Assembly: GCA_027486415.1 (NCBI GenBank)
Contig: JAIXPC010000007.1
Coordinates: forward strand, 1 to 35,796
Origin: Sphingomonadales bacterium
Lineage (GTDB): Bacteria > Pseudomonadota > Alphaproteobacteria > Sphingomonadales > Sphingomonadaceae
DNA length: 35,796 nt
Reading direction: 5' to 3'
Shown: positions 27,469-35,689 of the stretch, piece by piece
Layout of the letters: each line of letters opens with the position of its first letter
Numbering within the stretch: the stretch's first letter is position 1
The notes under the pieces: generated by a model
Told to the model about the DNA's origin: nothing
Databases searched by the model: none
The model's input: only the letters and a program-made list of their open reading frames with translations
Translations under genes and position numbers: made by a program

Positions 27469-27887
27469 GCTGGAAAGAACCGTGCCATCACCCAGCCGGT
27501 GATCGCCGTTCCCGCTGCGGCGGTGCCGCCGGTCAGCACCGTTCCCCAGATCAGATCCAGCACCGTCACCTTCAGGCTCCACACCTTCAGCGTGGCATAG
27601 TTGGTGAAATCATAGGTGGCATAGCACAGGAAGCCGAGCACGGCCCCCTGCAGCGCCGCCCTGGCGACGTCTCCCGCAGCCAGCCCCGGCAACACGGCAA
27701 AATAGAGAATCCCACCGATATAGATGGCATAGAAGATCATCGCCGGTGCCAGCCGGAAACCATTTTCCATCATCACCGGGCCGATTTCGGGCTTGTAGAG
27801 GCGCGGGGCCATGTTGATCAGCCAGACACTGTCGATGGCGGCAAACGCGACCAGGGTGGCCAGATAGGCGACGATGAATTTTGTCAT
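27465..27887 (-). CDS. DUF2177 family membrane protein
   Basis: A 140-residue membrane protein with about four hydrophobic segments, starting MTKFIVAYLATLVAFAAIDSVWL. The sequences FYAIYIGGILYFAVLPG and GAVLGFLCYATYDFTNYATLK match DUF2177, an uncharacterised family found in many proteobacteria. An inner-membrane location is expected. The start is uncertain: ATG at 27887 or four codons earlier at 27899. Neither has a Shine-Dalgarno, so a near-leaderless mRNA is possible. Divergent from the acyltransferase gene. Confidence 0.85.
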   Translation of the reverse strand: MTKFIVAYLATLVAFAAIDSVWLINMAPRLYKPEIGPVMMENGFRLAPAMIFYAIYIGGILYFAVLPGLAAGDVARAALQGAVLGFLCYATYDFTNYATLKVWSLKVTVLDLIWGTVLTGGTAAAGTAITGWVMARFFPA

Positions 27888-27916
27888 GGTGCGCGTCATA
27901 ATCGCAAACGCGGCGT

Positions 27917-27946
27917 TTGACAGGCCCCCATGCCATCCGCGATGCT
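27917..27946 (+). promoter_or_regulatory. Probable promoter of the acyltransferase-DUF1295 operon
   Basis: A perfect TTGACA (27917-27922) is followed after 18 nt by GATGCT (27941-27946). The start codon of the acyltransferase is 55 nt further on. The -10 element is poor, as is common in alphaproteobacteria. Confidence 0.45.
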
Positions 27947-28000
27947 GTGTCGCTGCAGGGGTAGTGACGATTGCGCGCAAGCGCCGGTTCGGGGGATTGC

Positions 28001-28618
28001 ATGTCTGCAAATGGCAAAGGCTGGCTGTCGGGCCTGCTCGAACGGCTGTTGCTGGGCTTTTATCGGCTGCGGGGCTGGCAATCGGTGGCAATGCGGCCCA
28101 TCCCGAAAAAGGCGGTGATCATCGCCGCGCCACACACGTCCAACTGGGACTTCATCTACTATATCGGGTTGACCCGCGATCTCGGCATCGAAACCAGCTT
28201 CATGGCCAAGAAGGAGCTGTTCCAGTGGCCGCTTGGCAAGTTCATGCGCGACATGGGCGGCGTCGAGGTCAACCGGCAGAAGGGCGGCAATTACGTCCAG
28301 TCGATGATCGACGAGTTCAATTCCCGCGATGAATTCCTGCTGACCATTGCCCCCGAAGGCACCCGCAGCGCCGTTGGCCAGTGGAAGACCGGCTTCTATC
28401 ACATCGCGGTTGGCGCCAAGGTGCCGCTGATCGTCGGCATGATGGATTATGCCAAGAAGACCGGCGGACTGGCGCTGGCCTTCATGCCCACTGGCGACTA
28501 CGCGGCCGACATGGCGAAGGTGGAGGAATTCTATCGCTCCACCACGCCGAAGCACCCATCGAAAACAATGACATCCATCGTCGATGCCAGCGTGCAACCG
28601 TTTGACAAAGCCGCCTGA
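28001..28618 (+). CDS. Lysophospholipid acyltransferase (PlsC-like) family protein
   Basis: A 205-residue protein of the glycerolipid acyltransferase superfamily. The catalytic HxxxxD motif is His45-Asp50 (APHTSNWDF), and the acceptor-binding EGTR motif is at 119-122 (APEGTRS). A family-typical MAKKELFQWPLGKFM lies between them. It probably transfers an acyl chain to a lysolipid at the inner membrane; the substrate is not evident. The ATG at 28001 has GGGGGA 5 nt upstream. It precedes the DUF1295 gene by 10 nt. Confidence 0.88.
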   Translation: MSANGKGWLSGLLERLLLGFYRLRGWQSVAMRPIPKKAVIIAAPHTSNWDFIYYIGLTRDLGIETSFMAKKELFQWPLGKFMRDMGGVEVNRQKGGNYVQSMIDEFNSRDEFLLTIAPEGTRSAVGQWKTGFYHIAVGAKVPLIVGMMDYAKKTGGLALAFMPTGDYAADMAKVEEFYRSTTPKHPSKTMTSIVDASVQPFDKAA

Positions 28619-28628
28619 AGACGTCGCC

Positions 28629-29423
28629 ATGCTGATCAACCTGAGTATCACCCTTGCCGCCGTTGTCGGCCTGATGCTGCTGTGCTGGCGTTACAGTGTC
28701 GCCATCCGCGATGTGTCGTTCATCGATGCCATCTGGGCCTATGGCATGGTCTATGCCGTGGTGCTGGCGGCGCTGTTGAAGGGCGGGCCAGCCGGGCCGG
28801 CCGGCTGGGCGCTGATCGGGCTGACCACACTGTGGGGCCTGCGACTTGGCACGCACCTGATCGCCCGCTGGCGCCGGCTGGGCCGCGATCCGCGTTATGA
28901 ACGCATCCTTGGCAATGCCATCGAAAAGCAGGGCATGAGCTTTGCCAAGGCCGCCTGGTGGCGGGCCTTTGGCATGCAGGGGCCGCTGTTGTGGGGCGTA
29001 TCCATGTGCGCCCAGGCCGGCGTGCTGGCCGATGCCGGCGCACCGCTGTCCCCGCTCGGACTGGCCGGGATCGCCATTGCCCTGACCGGCATCCTGTTTG
29101 AAACCATTGGCGACGCCCAGCTCGAAGCCTTCCGTGCCGATCCGGCCAACAAGGGGCGCGTGCTGGATACCGGCCTGTGGCGCTACACCCGCCACCCCAA
29201 CTATTTCGGCGATTTTGCCTGCTGGTGGGGCATCTTCCTGGTCGCAATCGCCGCGGGCGCACCGTTCTGGACAATCATTGGCCCGCTGTTCCTGACGTTC
29301 ACCCTCACCCGCTGGTCGGGCGCGCCAATGCTGGAGCACAGCCTGAAAAAGCACCGCCCCGGATACGAGGACTATATCCGCCGCACGTCGGGCTTCTTCC
29401 CGTTGCCGCCCAAGCGCGCCTGA
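28629..29423 (+). CDS. DUF1295 family membrane protein (steroid 5-alpha-reductase-like)
   Basis: A 264-residue multi-pass membrane protein. The C-terminal motif YTRHPNYFGDFACWWGIFL followed by GAPMLEHSLKKHRPGYEDY is the signature of DUF1295, related to steroid 5-alpha-reductases and isoprenylcysteine methyltransferases. The conserved His, Asn and Tyr probably bind a nucleotide cofactor or SAM. The true substrate is unknown; the acyltransferase partner suggests lipid metabolism. It starts 10 nt after the acyltransferase gene, so the two form an operon. Confidence 0.88.
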   Translation: MLINLSITLAAVVGLMLLCWRYSVAIRDVSFIDAIWAYGMVYAVVLAALLKGGPAGPAGWALIGLTTLWGLRLGTHLIARWRRLGRDPRYERILGNAIEKQGMSFAKAAWWRAFGMQGPLLWGVSMCAQAGVLADAGAPLSPLGLAGIAIALTGILFETIGDAQLEAFRADPANKGRVLDTGLWRYTRHPNYFGDFACWWGIFLVAIAAGAPFWTIIGPLFLTFTLTRWSGAPMLEHSLKKHRPGYEDYIRRTSGFFPLPPKRA

Positions 29424-29578
29424 TCGCGAAACCCGCCCTGCAGGTTACAAACGTGACAATTTCCGCTCATGCGCGAGAGGTGTCACCGGCCGTGTCAAGG
29501 AGCGCGGGCCCGGCGGCTATGCCCGCACGGCCCGATGCAACAGCATGACATGGAATGGCCCGTGCAGGACAGGCGGGC

Positions 29579-29785
29579 TCAGCGCGCCCGGGCGCGGTCG
29601 AACAGCCACACCCTGACGGCGCTCGACAGGTTGGTGGTGCGGGCCTCGTCGATTTCGGCAACAAGGCCTGCGAGCGACTTGCCTTCCTCGCGCGCGGCGT
29701 CGTTCAGGGCCTGCCAGAACACCGGCTCAAGGGTCAGGCTGGTGGCATGGCCCTGGATGGTGAGGGAGTATTTGCGGGGGCTCAT
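29579..29785 (-). CDS. Ribbon-helix-helix domain protein
   Basis: A 68-residue protein with the layout of the ribbon-helix-helix family found in alphaproteobacteria (PF13467 type): an N-terminal beta strand (KYSLTIQGHATSLTLEPVFW) and two helices (ALNDAAREEGKSLAGLVAEI, SSAVRVWLFDRAR). The fold normally binds DNA as a dimer, so a regulator is likely; its target is unknown. It lies downstream of phbB on the same strand, separated by about 97 nt that contain a CCGCGGC-AAA-GCCGCGG stem (29806-29822). Confidence 0.8.
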   Translation of the reverse strand: MSPRKYSLTIQGHATSLTLEPVFWQALNDAAREEGKSLAGLVAEIDEARTTNLSSAVRVWLFDRARAR

Positions 29786-29882
29786 TCTGTCTTGAAAGGC
29801 GCCGTCCGCGGCAAAGCCGCGGATTCGTCAGACCGGCGCGCCGGGCGCGCGGACACGCGCGCTCGCGGCACGCCGCGGCGCA

Positions 29883-30605
29883 TCAATACATATGCTGCCC
29901 GCCATTCACCGACATCGTCGATCCGGTGATGAAGCCGGCATCTTCCGACACAAGAAACGCCACCGCGCGGGCGATTTCGTGGGCCTGGCCCAGCCGGCCG
30001 ACCGGGATCTTGGCAACGATCTTGGCCAGCACGTCGGGCGGCACCGCTGCCACCATGTCGGTATCGATATAACCCGGCGCGATGGCGTTGGCGGTGATGC
30101 CGAATTTCGCGCCTTCCTGCGCCAGCGCCTTGGTGAAGCCGTGGATGCCGGACTTCGCCGCGGCATAGTTGACTTGGCCATATTGCCCGGCCTGGCCGTT
30201 GATCGAACCGATCTGCACGAACCGGCCCCAGCCGCGCTCCTTCATGCCCGCAAATGTCGCCTTGGCCATGTTGAAGCAGCCGCCCAGGTTGACGCGGATC
30301 ACCTCATCCCACGCCTCCCAGCTCATTTTCATAAGGGTGCCGTCGCGGGTGATGCCGGCGTTGTTGACGACGATATCGATGGGGCCAAGCTCGGCCGCGA
30401 CAGCCGCGCAGCCGTCAAGGCAGGCCTGGTGATCGGCAACGTTCCACTTGTAGCTCTTGATGCCGGTGCGATCGGTGAAGGCGCGGGCCTTGTCGTCACT
30501 GCCGCCATAATTGGCCGCCACCGTGATGCCCATGTCATGCAAGGCAAGGCTGATCGCCTCACCGATGCCGCGCGTGCCACCCGTCACCACTGCCACCCGT
30601 GCCAT
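29883..30605 (-). CDS. phbB: Acetoacetyl-CoA reductase
   Basis: A 240-residue short-chain dehydrogenase that reduces acetoacetyl-CoA to (R)-3-hydroxybutyryl-CoA with NADPH, supplying polyhydroxybutyrate synthesis. The nucleotide-binding motif is TGGTRGIG (residues 8-15) and NNAG is at 81-84. The catalytic residues are Ser134, Tyr147 and Lys151 (GSINGQAGQYGQVNYAAAK). The C-terminal GGQHMY ending is typical of PhaB/PhbB rather than FabG. GGGAGG lies 6 nt before the ATG at 30605. No thiolase or PHB synthase is adjacent in this window. Confidence 0.92.
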   Translation of the reverse strand: MARVAVVTGGTRGIGEAISLALHDMGITVAANYGGSDDKARAFTDRTGIKSYKWNVADHQACLDGCAAVAAELGPIDIVVNNAGITRDGTLMKMSWEAWDEVIRVNLGGCFNMAKATFAGMKERGWGRFVQIGSINGQAGQYGQVNYAAAKSGIHGFTKALAQEGAKFGITANAIAPGYIDTDMVAAVPPDVLAKIVAKIPVGRLGQAHEIARAVAFLVSEDAGFITGSTMSVNGGQHMY

Positions 30606-30692
30606 CCCAGCCTCCCTTTTCCTCTCCGCCCCTGCTGGCGGTGTTGGCCAGCACAATGTGCCGGATTCGGGGGATGTTCAACTGGCGGACAA

Positions 30693-31718
30693 TCAAATCC
30701 AGCCGGCCAATTCGCGGCGTACCAGGGTTTCGATCATGTCCATGCCAACATCACTGGCATTCAGGCAGGGCAGATAGGCAAAATCGGTGCCGCCAGCTTC
30801 AAGGAATTCGTCGCGGCCTTCCATCGCGACTTCTTCCAGCGTTTCGAGACAATCGGCGGCAAAGCCCGGCGATACGACGGCGATCTTGGTGATGCCCTCC
30901 TTGGGCAGGCCGATCAGCGTGTCGTCTGTATAGGGCTTCAGCCATTCGGCGCGGCCAAAGCGCGACTGGAAGGTGACGCGCACCGGCAGGCCCAACGCCT
31001 CTTGCAGCAGGCGGCCGGTCTTGCGGCACTGGCAGTGATAGGGATCGCCAGCCTCCAGCGTGCGAAGCGGCATGCCGTGGAAACTGGTGACGATCAGTTC
31101 CGGCACGAAATCCAGCGCCGCCAGCCCGTCGCGGATCGATTGCGCCACCGCCGCGATGTGATCGGGATTGTCGTAATAGGGCGGCAGCGTCCGCAGCGCC
31201 GGCTGCCAGCGCATCGCCATCAGGGCGCGCGCCGCATCATCGACCACGGTGGCGTTGGTGGCAGCCGAATATTGCGGATAGAGCGGGGCGAGCAGGATGC
31301 GGTCGCAGCCGGCCTTCATCATCGCTTCCAGCCGCTCCCCGATGCTGCGGGTGCCATAGCGCATCGCCCAATCGACCATCACGCCGTCGCCCATGCGGGT
31401 CTGCAACGCTTCGGCCTGCTGGCGGGTGTAGACCGTGAGCGGCGAGCCTTCCGGCAGCCAGACCTTGGCATAATTGGCCGCCGTGGTGCGCGGCCGGATG
31501 TTGAGAATGAGCAGGTTGAGGATCGGCTGCCAGAGGAATTGCGGGATTTCGATGACCCGCGGATCCGACAGGAATTCCCGCAGGAACCGCTTTACCGACG
31601 GCACATCCGGCGCATCGGGCGATCCCAGATTGACCAGCAGCACGCCAATGCGCCCGACCTTCACGGGCACGTGATCGGCCGGCGCAGCCACCGGCGGCAG
31701 GGTGAGCGTGCCGATCAT
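30693..31718 (-). CDS. hemH: Ferrochelatase
   Basis: A 341-residue enzyme that inserts Fe2+ into protoporphyrin IX, the last step of protoheme synthesis. Family motifs are VLLVNLGSPDAPDVPSVKRF at the N-terminus, LYPQYS near 147, the catalytic SFHGMP with His214, and the acidic EVAMEGRDEFLEAGG near residue 310. Two Cys lie in PYHCQC. The ATG at 31718 overlaps the stop of the molybdenum hydroxylase gene by four bases (ATGA). Last gene of the peroxiredoxin-hydroxylase-hemH operon. Confidence 0.96.
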   Translation of the reverse strand: MIGTLTLPPVAAPADHVPVKVGRIGVLLVNLGSPDAPDVPSVKRFLREFLSDPRVIEIPQFLWQPILNLLILNIRPRTTAANYAKVWLPEGSPLTVYTRQQAEALQTRMGDGVMVDWAMRYGTRSIGERLEAMMKAGCDRILLAPLYPQYSAATNATVVDDAARALMAMRWQPALRTLPPYYDNPDHIAAVAQSIRDGLAALDFVPELIVTSFHGMPLRTLEAGDPYHCQCRKTGRLLQEALGLPVRVTFQSRFGRAEWLKPYTDDTLIGLPKEGITKIAVVSPGFAADCLETLEEVAMEGRDEFLEAGGTDFAYLPCLNASDVGMDMIETLVRRELAGWI

Positions 31719-33967
31719 GCCGCGCCCACGAAAGGCAGGTTGCGCCAGCGCTTGCCGGTCGCAGCAAACAGGGCATTGGCGACAGCCGGCGCGATCGGCG
31801 GCGTGCCGGGCTCCCCGATGCCGCCGGGGGCGGCATCGGATGCGACGATGCGGGTTTCGATCTGGGGGCAATCAGCCATGGTGATCAGCGGATAGGCGTG
31901 AAAATTCGTCTGCACCACCGCACCACGATCAAAATCGATGCGGCCAAAAAGCGCGGCGGACAGGCCATAGACGATGCCGCCTTCGATCTGGGCCGCCACC
32001 GTATCAGGGTTGATCACCCGCCCGCAATCGACCGCGGCCCACACCTGGCGCACGCGCGGCGGCTTGGCGGGCGCCACCTCCACCTCGGCAATCTGGGCGA
32101 TGATGCTGCCAAAACTTTCGACCATGGCCAGCCCGCGCCCCACCACCGGGCTGCCCGGCTCCGGTTCGTCGCGGCCCAGCGGCCCGCCCATTTCCATCAC
32201 CGCCTGGATGACGGCGGCATGGCGCGGCCTGTCCTGCAAGAGGGCCAGCCGGAAGGCGGCGGGATCGACCCTGGCGGCAAAGGCCAGTTCATCCACGAAG
32301 GATTCGACGATGAAGCCGGTGAAGCTGTGGCCAACACTGCGCCAGAAGCCGAGCGGCACCGCCATGTCGACCAGCAGATGCTGCACGCGGGCGGCATCCA
32401 GCGCATAGGGCAGATCGACCGCGCCTTCGATGGCGGCAGCACCGGCACTGGGGCTGGCCATCAGGCTGGAGACGTTGCGACCGATGAAGGCCGCGCCGAC
32501 ATCGGGCACGGCAATCGCCGCATTCCAGCCGGTGATGGCGGTGGGGGTCGCCTTCCCGTGCAGGCGGGCGGCGACAGCGGGGCGATACATGTCGTGGCCG
32601 AAATCTTCCTCCCGGCTCCAGATCAGCTGGACCGGACGGCCGGCGGCGCGGGCGATCAGCGCCGCCTGGGCGCAGGCGTCGCCTTCCACCTTACGACCAA
32701 AACCGCCGCCGATCAGCGTCGGGTGGATGACGACGTCATTCACATCGATATCGAGCGCGCGGGCGACAGCGCGGGCGGCGAGGCTGGCGCTTTGGGTGGG
32801 GGCCCAGAGTTCCGCGCGTCCATCGGCAACACGCGCGGTCGCCGTCATCGGCTCGAGGCACGCATGGGCGAGGAAGGGCAGGCTGTAATCCGCCGTGATC
32901 GCGCCTGTCGCCAATGCGGCTTCAACATCGCCATCATCGCGCACCAGCTTGCCGATGCTGCCGGTCGGCCCGAATGCCTTGCCATCATCGGTCAAGGCAC
33001 CGCGCAGGGCAGCGATCTGCCATGGGCCGGGCGGTTCGGCGGCAGCCTGCCACTTGATCGGCAACGACGTGACGGCCTTGTTGGCGGCGAACCAGTTCTC
33101 TGCAACGCACGCGACGAAGCCCGCATCCTGCACCAGCGTGACCCCGGCCGGCAGCGCCACCTTGCCAAGGGGAGCCGCCGTTGCGCCCAAAGGACCCTGC
33201 GCGATCGCGGCATAGGCCATGCCCGGCAGGCGCACATCGATCCCAAAGCGCGCCGAGCCATCGACCTTGGCCGGAATGTCGAGCCGCATGACCGGCTGGC
33301 CGGCGAGACGGCGGGTCGGACGCAGGGCCGGTTCTTCCGGAGCGTCGTCGGGATCAAGATCGGCGATGACGGCATGGAACGGCAGCCGGTTGGCCTTGTA
33401 GGTGACAAAACCTGCTGCCGTGTCGCATTCGGCCCAATCGACCTGCCAGCGTCGGGCAGCCGCCTTCACCAGCATTTCGCGGGCGGCGGCGCCGGCGGCG
33501 CGCAGCGGCATTTCCCAGGCGCGCACGCTGTTGGACCCGCCGGTGATCTGGAAATCGAAAAAGCGCGCCACCCGCTGACCGGCACCCAGGATCAGGCTCC
33601 GCATCGGTTCGGATGCATCCCTGGCGGCATCCAGCGTCAGGCCGGGATTGGCGTAATCGGGGCCAAGCGGCGCCGGCTCGACACCCACGGTCTGCCAGTC
33701 GGCACCAAGCTCATCAGCGACGATCTGCGCCAGCGCCGACCAGATCCCCTGCCCCATTTCCGCCTGCGCCACCGCGACGACCACGCGGCCATCGGCGCCG
33801 ATCTTGAGATAGGCGTTGACCAGCGTTTCGTTTGGCCCCGCCGCCCAGTTGACGTTGCGCGCACGCGGCCACACCGCCCAGCCGATGGCCAGGCCGGTGC
33901 CAGCCACCGCGGCGATCAGCAGGTTGCGGCGGGTGAGGCCGGGGCGTTGGGCAGCGCGCTTGATCAG
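31715..33967 (-). CDS. Xanthine dehydrogenase-family molybdopterin-binding large subunit (isoquinoline 1-oxidoreductase beta-like)
   Basis: A protein of about 750 residues of the IorB type, the molybdopterin cytosine dinucleotide subunit of periplasmic aldehyde or N-heterocycle hydroxylases. It has AEMGQGIWSALAQIVADELG, the cofactor loop TLIGGGFGRKVEGD, SREEDFGHDMYRP and the catalytic Glu in GGIGEPGTPPIAPAVANA. The first canonical start is a GTG at 33907, but translation upstream in frame gives LTRRNLLIAAVAGTGLAIGW, a clear twin-arginine signal. The only plausible start for that is CTG at 33965-33967, which forms a CTGA overlap with the peroxiredoxin stop. No 2Fe-2S small subunit gene is nearby. 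Substrate unknown. Confidence 0.85.
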   Translation of the reverse strand: MIKRAAQRPGLTRRNLLIAAVAGTGLAIGWAVWPRARNVNWAAGPNETLVNAYLKIGADGRVVVAVAQAEMGQGIWSALAQIVADELGADWQTVGVEPAPLGPDYANPGLTLDAARDASEPMRSLILGAGQRVARFFDFQITGGSNSVRAWEMPLRAAGAAAREMLVKAAARRWQVDWAECDTAAGFVTYKANRLPFHAVIADLDPDDAPEEPALRPTRRLAGQPVMRLDIPAKVDGSARFGIDVRLPGMAYAAIAQGPLGATAAPLGKVALPAGVTLVQDAGFVACVAENWFAANKAVTSLPIKWQAAAEPPGPWQIAALRGALTDDGKAFGPTGSIGKLVRDDGDVEAALATGAITADYSLPFLAHACLEPMTATARVADGRAELWAPTQSASLAARAVARALDIDVNDVVIHPTLIGGGFGRKVEGDACAQAALIARAAGRPVQLIWSREEDFGHDMYRPAVAARLHGKATPTAITGWNAAIAVPDVGAAFIGRNVSSLMASPSAGAAAIEGAVDLPYALDAARVQHLLVDMAVPLGFWRSVGHSFTGFIVESFVDELAFAARVDPAAFRLALLQDRPRHAAVIQAVMEMGGPLGRDEPEPGSPVVGRGLAMVESFGSIIAQIAEVEVAPAKPPRVRQVWAAVDCGRVINPDTVAAQIEGGIVYGLSAALFGRIDFDRGAVVQTNFHAYPLITMADCPQIETRIVASDAAPGGIGEPGTPPIAPAVANALFAATGKRWRNLPFVGAA

Positions 33968-34449
33968 GCCAGCTGCCCCATCAGATGCTCGGCCGACGAC
34001 ACGCCGAACGCGCCGGGCGGTTCGATGTTCAGCTCGGCAACCTTGCCGTCCTTGACGATCATCGAAAACCGCTGACCGCGAACGCCCATGCCATAGGCGC
34101 TGCCATCAAAGGTGAGGCCGAGAGCCTTGGAAAAATCGGCATTGCCGTCGGCGATCATCGTCACCTTGCCTGTCGCATTGGCCGACTCGCCCCAGGCCTT
34201 CATCACAAAGGCATCGTTGACGGACACACAGACGACTTCATCAACGCCCCTGGCCTTCATCGCTTCGGCGTTGTCGACAAAGCCCGGCAGGTGGCGCGCG
34301 GAACAGGTGGGCGTAAAGGCGCCGGGCACGGAAAACAGCGCGACCGTGCGGCCGCCGAACAGTTCGGCGGTGGTGACGGGCGCCGGGCCATCGGCCGTCG
34401 CCTTGACCAGGGTCATTTCGGGAATCGAATCGCCAACAGAGATCGTCAT
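33964..34449 (-). CDS. Peroxiredoxin, Prx5/AhpE-like (glutaredoxin-type peroxidase domain)
   Basis: A 161-residue peroxiredoxin of the Prx5 subfamily that reduces hydrogen peroxide and organic peroxides. The peroxidatic Cys49 lies in the diagnostic motif PGAFTPTCSARHLPGF. A second Cys74 (VVCVSVND) is in a position common in this subfamily. Sequences VNDAFVMKAWGE and GMGVRGQRFSMIVKDGKV complete the fold. The ATG at 34449 has GGAG 9 nt upstream; an earlier in-frame start is less likely. Its stop overlaps the hydroxylase CTG start. First gene of the operon, divergent from yqgE. Confidence 0.94.
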   Translation of the reverse strand: MTISVGDSIPEMTLVKATADGPAPVTTAELFGGRTVALFSVPGAFTPTCSARHLPGFVDNAEAMKARGVDEVVCVSVNDAFVMKAWGESANATGKVTMIADGNADFSKALGLTFDGSAYGMGVRGQRFSMIVKDGKVAELNIEPPGAFGVSSAEHLMGQLA

Positions 34450-34554
34450 GGGTGTGTCTCCAGTTTGCAAAATGGCTTGGCTTCCCTAGCCTTGGGGCCA
34501 ACGCACGTCCAGCGCAGCGGAGCTGCAACATTGTCTGGCACCGGCTCTGCGCGT

Positions 34555-35127
34555 ATGCTCGGGCTGGTGGAGACGCCCCCCTTCCTGTCTGGCCAGTTGC
34601 TGCTGTCGATGCCCGGCATCGGCGATGATCGCTTTGATCGCGCCGTGATTGCCATGTGCCTGCACGATGATGGCGGCGCGCTGGGCCTGATGGTGAACCG
34701 CCCGCACGGCCAGATCCGCCTGCACGCGCTGCTGGAGCAGTTGGGTATCGCGCCGGGCGAGGCGCCGGACGCAGCGGTGCTGGAAGGCGGCCCGGTCGAG
34801 CCGGGGCGCGGCTTCGTGCTGCACGAGGCCGATTATGCCGCCGCCGGCACGATCCGCGTGGGTGATGCCTGGGCCTTCACCTCCACGCTCGACATCCTGC
34901 AGGCGATTGCCCGCGGCGACGGCCCGAAGCGCTGGCTGGTGGCGCTGGGCTATGCCGGCTGGGGCGCCGGCCAGCTTGAAGGCGAAATGCAGCAGCACGG
35001 CTGGCACATCGCGCCGGGCGACGGCGCGACGGTGTGGGATACGGCGATCGAGAAACGCTGGGCACGGGCGTTTGCCCTGACCGGGGTGGCCGTGGCCAAC
35101 CTGTCAGCGACGCCGGGCCGGGCCTGA
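34555..35127 (+). CDS. yqgE: UPF0301 protein YqgE/AlgH
   Basis: A 190-residue member of the YqgE/AlgH family of conserved cytoplasmic proteins, whose biochemical role is unsettled. Family sequences [48 protein letters not shown] and [18 protein letters not shown] are complete. The ATG at 34555 has no clear Shine-Dalgarno. An in-frame TTG at 34531 has GGAG 8 nt before it and would add eight residues. Divergent from the peroxiredoxin gene and convergent with the VOC gene, 7 nt apart. Confidence 0.92.
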   Translation: MLGLVETPPFLSGQLLLSMPGIGDDRFDRAVIAMCLHDDGGALGLMVNRPHGQIRLHALLEQLGIAPGEAPDAAVLEGGPVEPGRGFVLHEADYAAAGTIRVGDAWAFTSTLDILQAIARGDGPKRWLVALGYAGWGAGQLEGEMQQHGWHIAPGDGATVWDTAIEKRWARAFALTGVAVANLSATPGRA

Positions 35128-35134
35128 CGCCCGT

Positions 35135-35506
35135 TCAGCCCATGATGAACGCGTTCAGCTTGTTGCCATCCGGATCTCGGAAATAGCCGGCATAAAAGCC
35201 GCTGTCGCCGCGTGGACCGGGGGGGCCTTCGCAGGTGCCGCCGTGCGCGAGCGCGACGGCATGGAGGCGATCGACCTGCGCGCGGTCCTTCGCTTCAAAG
35301 GCGACCATCACGCCGTTGCCTACCGTCGCCGCATTCCCGTCGAAGGGCCTGGTGGCGGCGATGCCCGCTGCGCCGCCGGGCGTGCCCCAGGCGATGAAAT
35401 TGTCGAACTCCATCATCCGCCCGGTGCCCATTTCGGCAGCGATGGCATCATAGAACGCCGCCGCGCGGGCGAGATCGTTGGTGCCGACCGTCACGTAACC
35501 GATCAT
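35135..35506 (-). CDS. VOC family (glyoxalase-fold) protein
   Basis: A 123-residue protein of the vicinal oxygen chelate fold. It starts [27 protein letters not shown], the usual first beta-alpha unit, and ends with [21 protein letters not shown], the typical last motif. Many relatives are called glyoxalase or bleomycin-resistance proteins, but the substrate is not known. GGGAGGA lies 6 nt before the ATG at 35506. It is divergent from rpmI. Confidence 0.9.
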   Translation of the reverse strand: MIGYVTVGTNDLARAAAFYDAIAAEMGTGRMMEFDNFIAWGTPGGAAGIAATRPFDGNAATVGNGVMVAFEAKDRAQVDRLHAVALAHGGTCEGPPGPRGDSGFYAGYFRDPDGNKLNAFIMG

Positions 35507-35531
35507 GTTTGTCCTCCCTTGTGTGTTGCGA

Positions 35532-35560
35532 ACGTAACAGGAACAAATGCGAGTCGGCAA
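35532..35560 (-). promoter_or_regulatory. Possible promoter of the VOC gene
   Basis: On the minus strand TTGCCG (35560-35555), a 17-nt spacer and TTACGT (35537-35532), about 25 nt upstream of the start codon. Partial consensus only. Confidence 0.35.
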
Positions 35561-35580
35561 GGCGGATTCGCTGGCAGGGC

Positions 35581-35609
35581 TTGCGCCGCTGCGGGTGACC
35601 GGGTAATGC
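35581..35609 (+). promoter_or_regulatory. Possible rpmI promoter
   Basis: TTGCGC (35581-35586), a 17-nt spacer and TAATGC (35604-35609). It would start transcription near 35616, just before the hairpin in the rpmI leader. Weak consensus. Confidence 0.3.
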
Positions 35610-35629
35610 GCGCCCTTCGCATGAACCGG

Positions 35630-35664
35630 ACGGCCTGGCCACAAGGGCTGCCATGGCCGTTTTT
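35630..35664 (+). promoter_or_regulatory. Terminator-like hairpin in the rpmI leader (candidate attenuator)
   Basis: ACGGCCTGGC (35630-35639) pairs with GCCA-T-GGCCGT (35650-35660), 10 bp with one bulged T, followed by a T-run to 35664. No plus-strand gene ends nearby: the preceding gene is the divergent VOC gene. The hairpin therefore lies inside the rpmI leader, 25 nt before the ATG, where an attenuator could act. Ribosomal-protein control is inferred. Confidence 0.45.
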
Positions 35665-35689
35665 GATGCGTCTTTATAAGGAGACCGAA

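Noticed and set aside
29424-29578. Gap after the DUF1295 gene examined for a tRNA or small RNA.
   Set aside because: No cloverleaf, no terminator with a T-run and no convincing short frame; only a 6-bp GCGGGC/GCCCGC stem is visible.
30633-30653. TGCTGGC/GCCAGCA stem between hemH and phbB as the hemH terminator.
   Set aside because: Seven base pairs with no following T-run on the minus strand; too weak to call.
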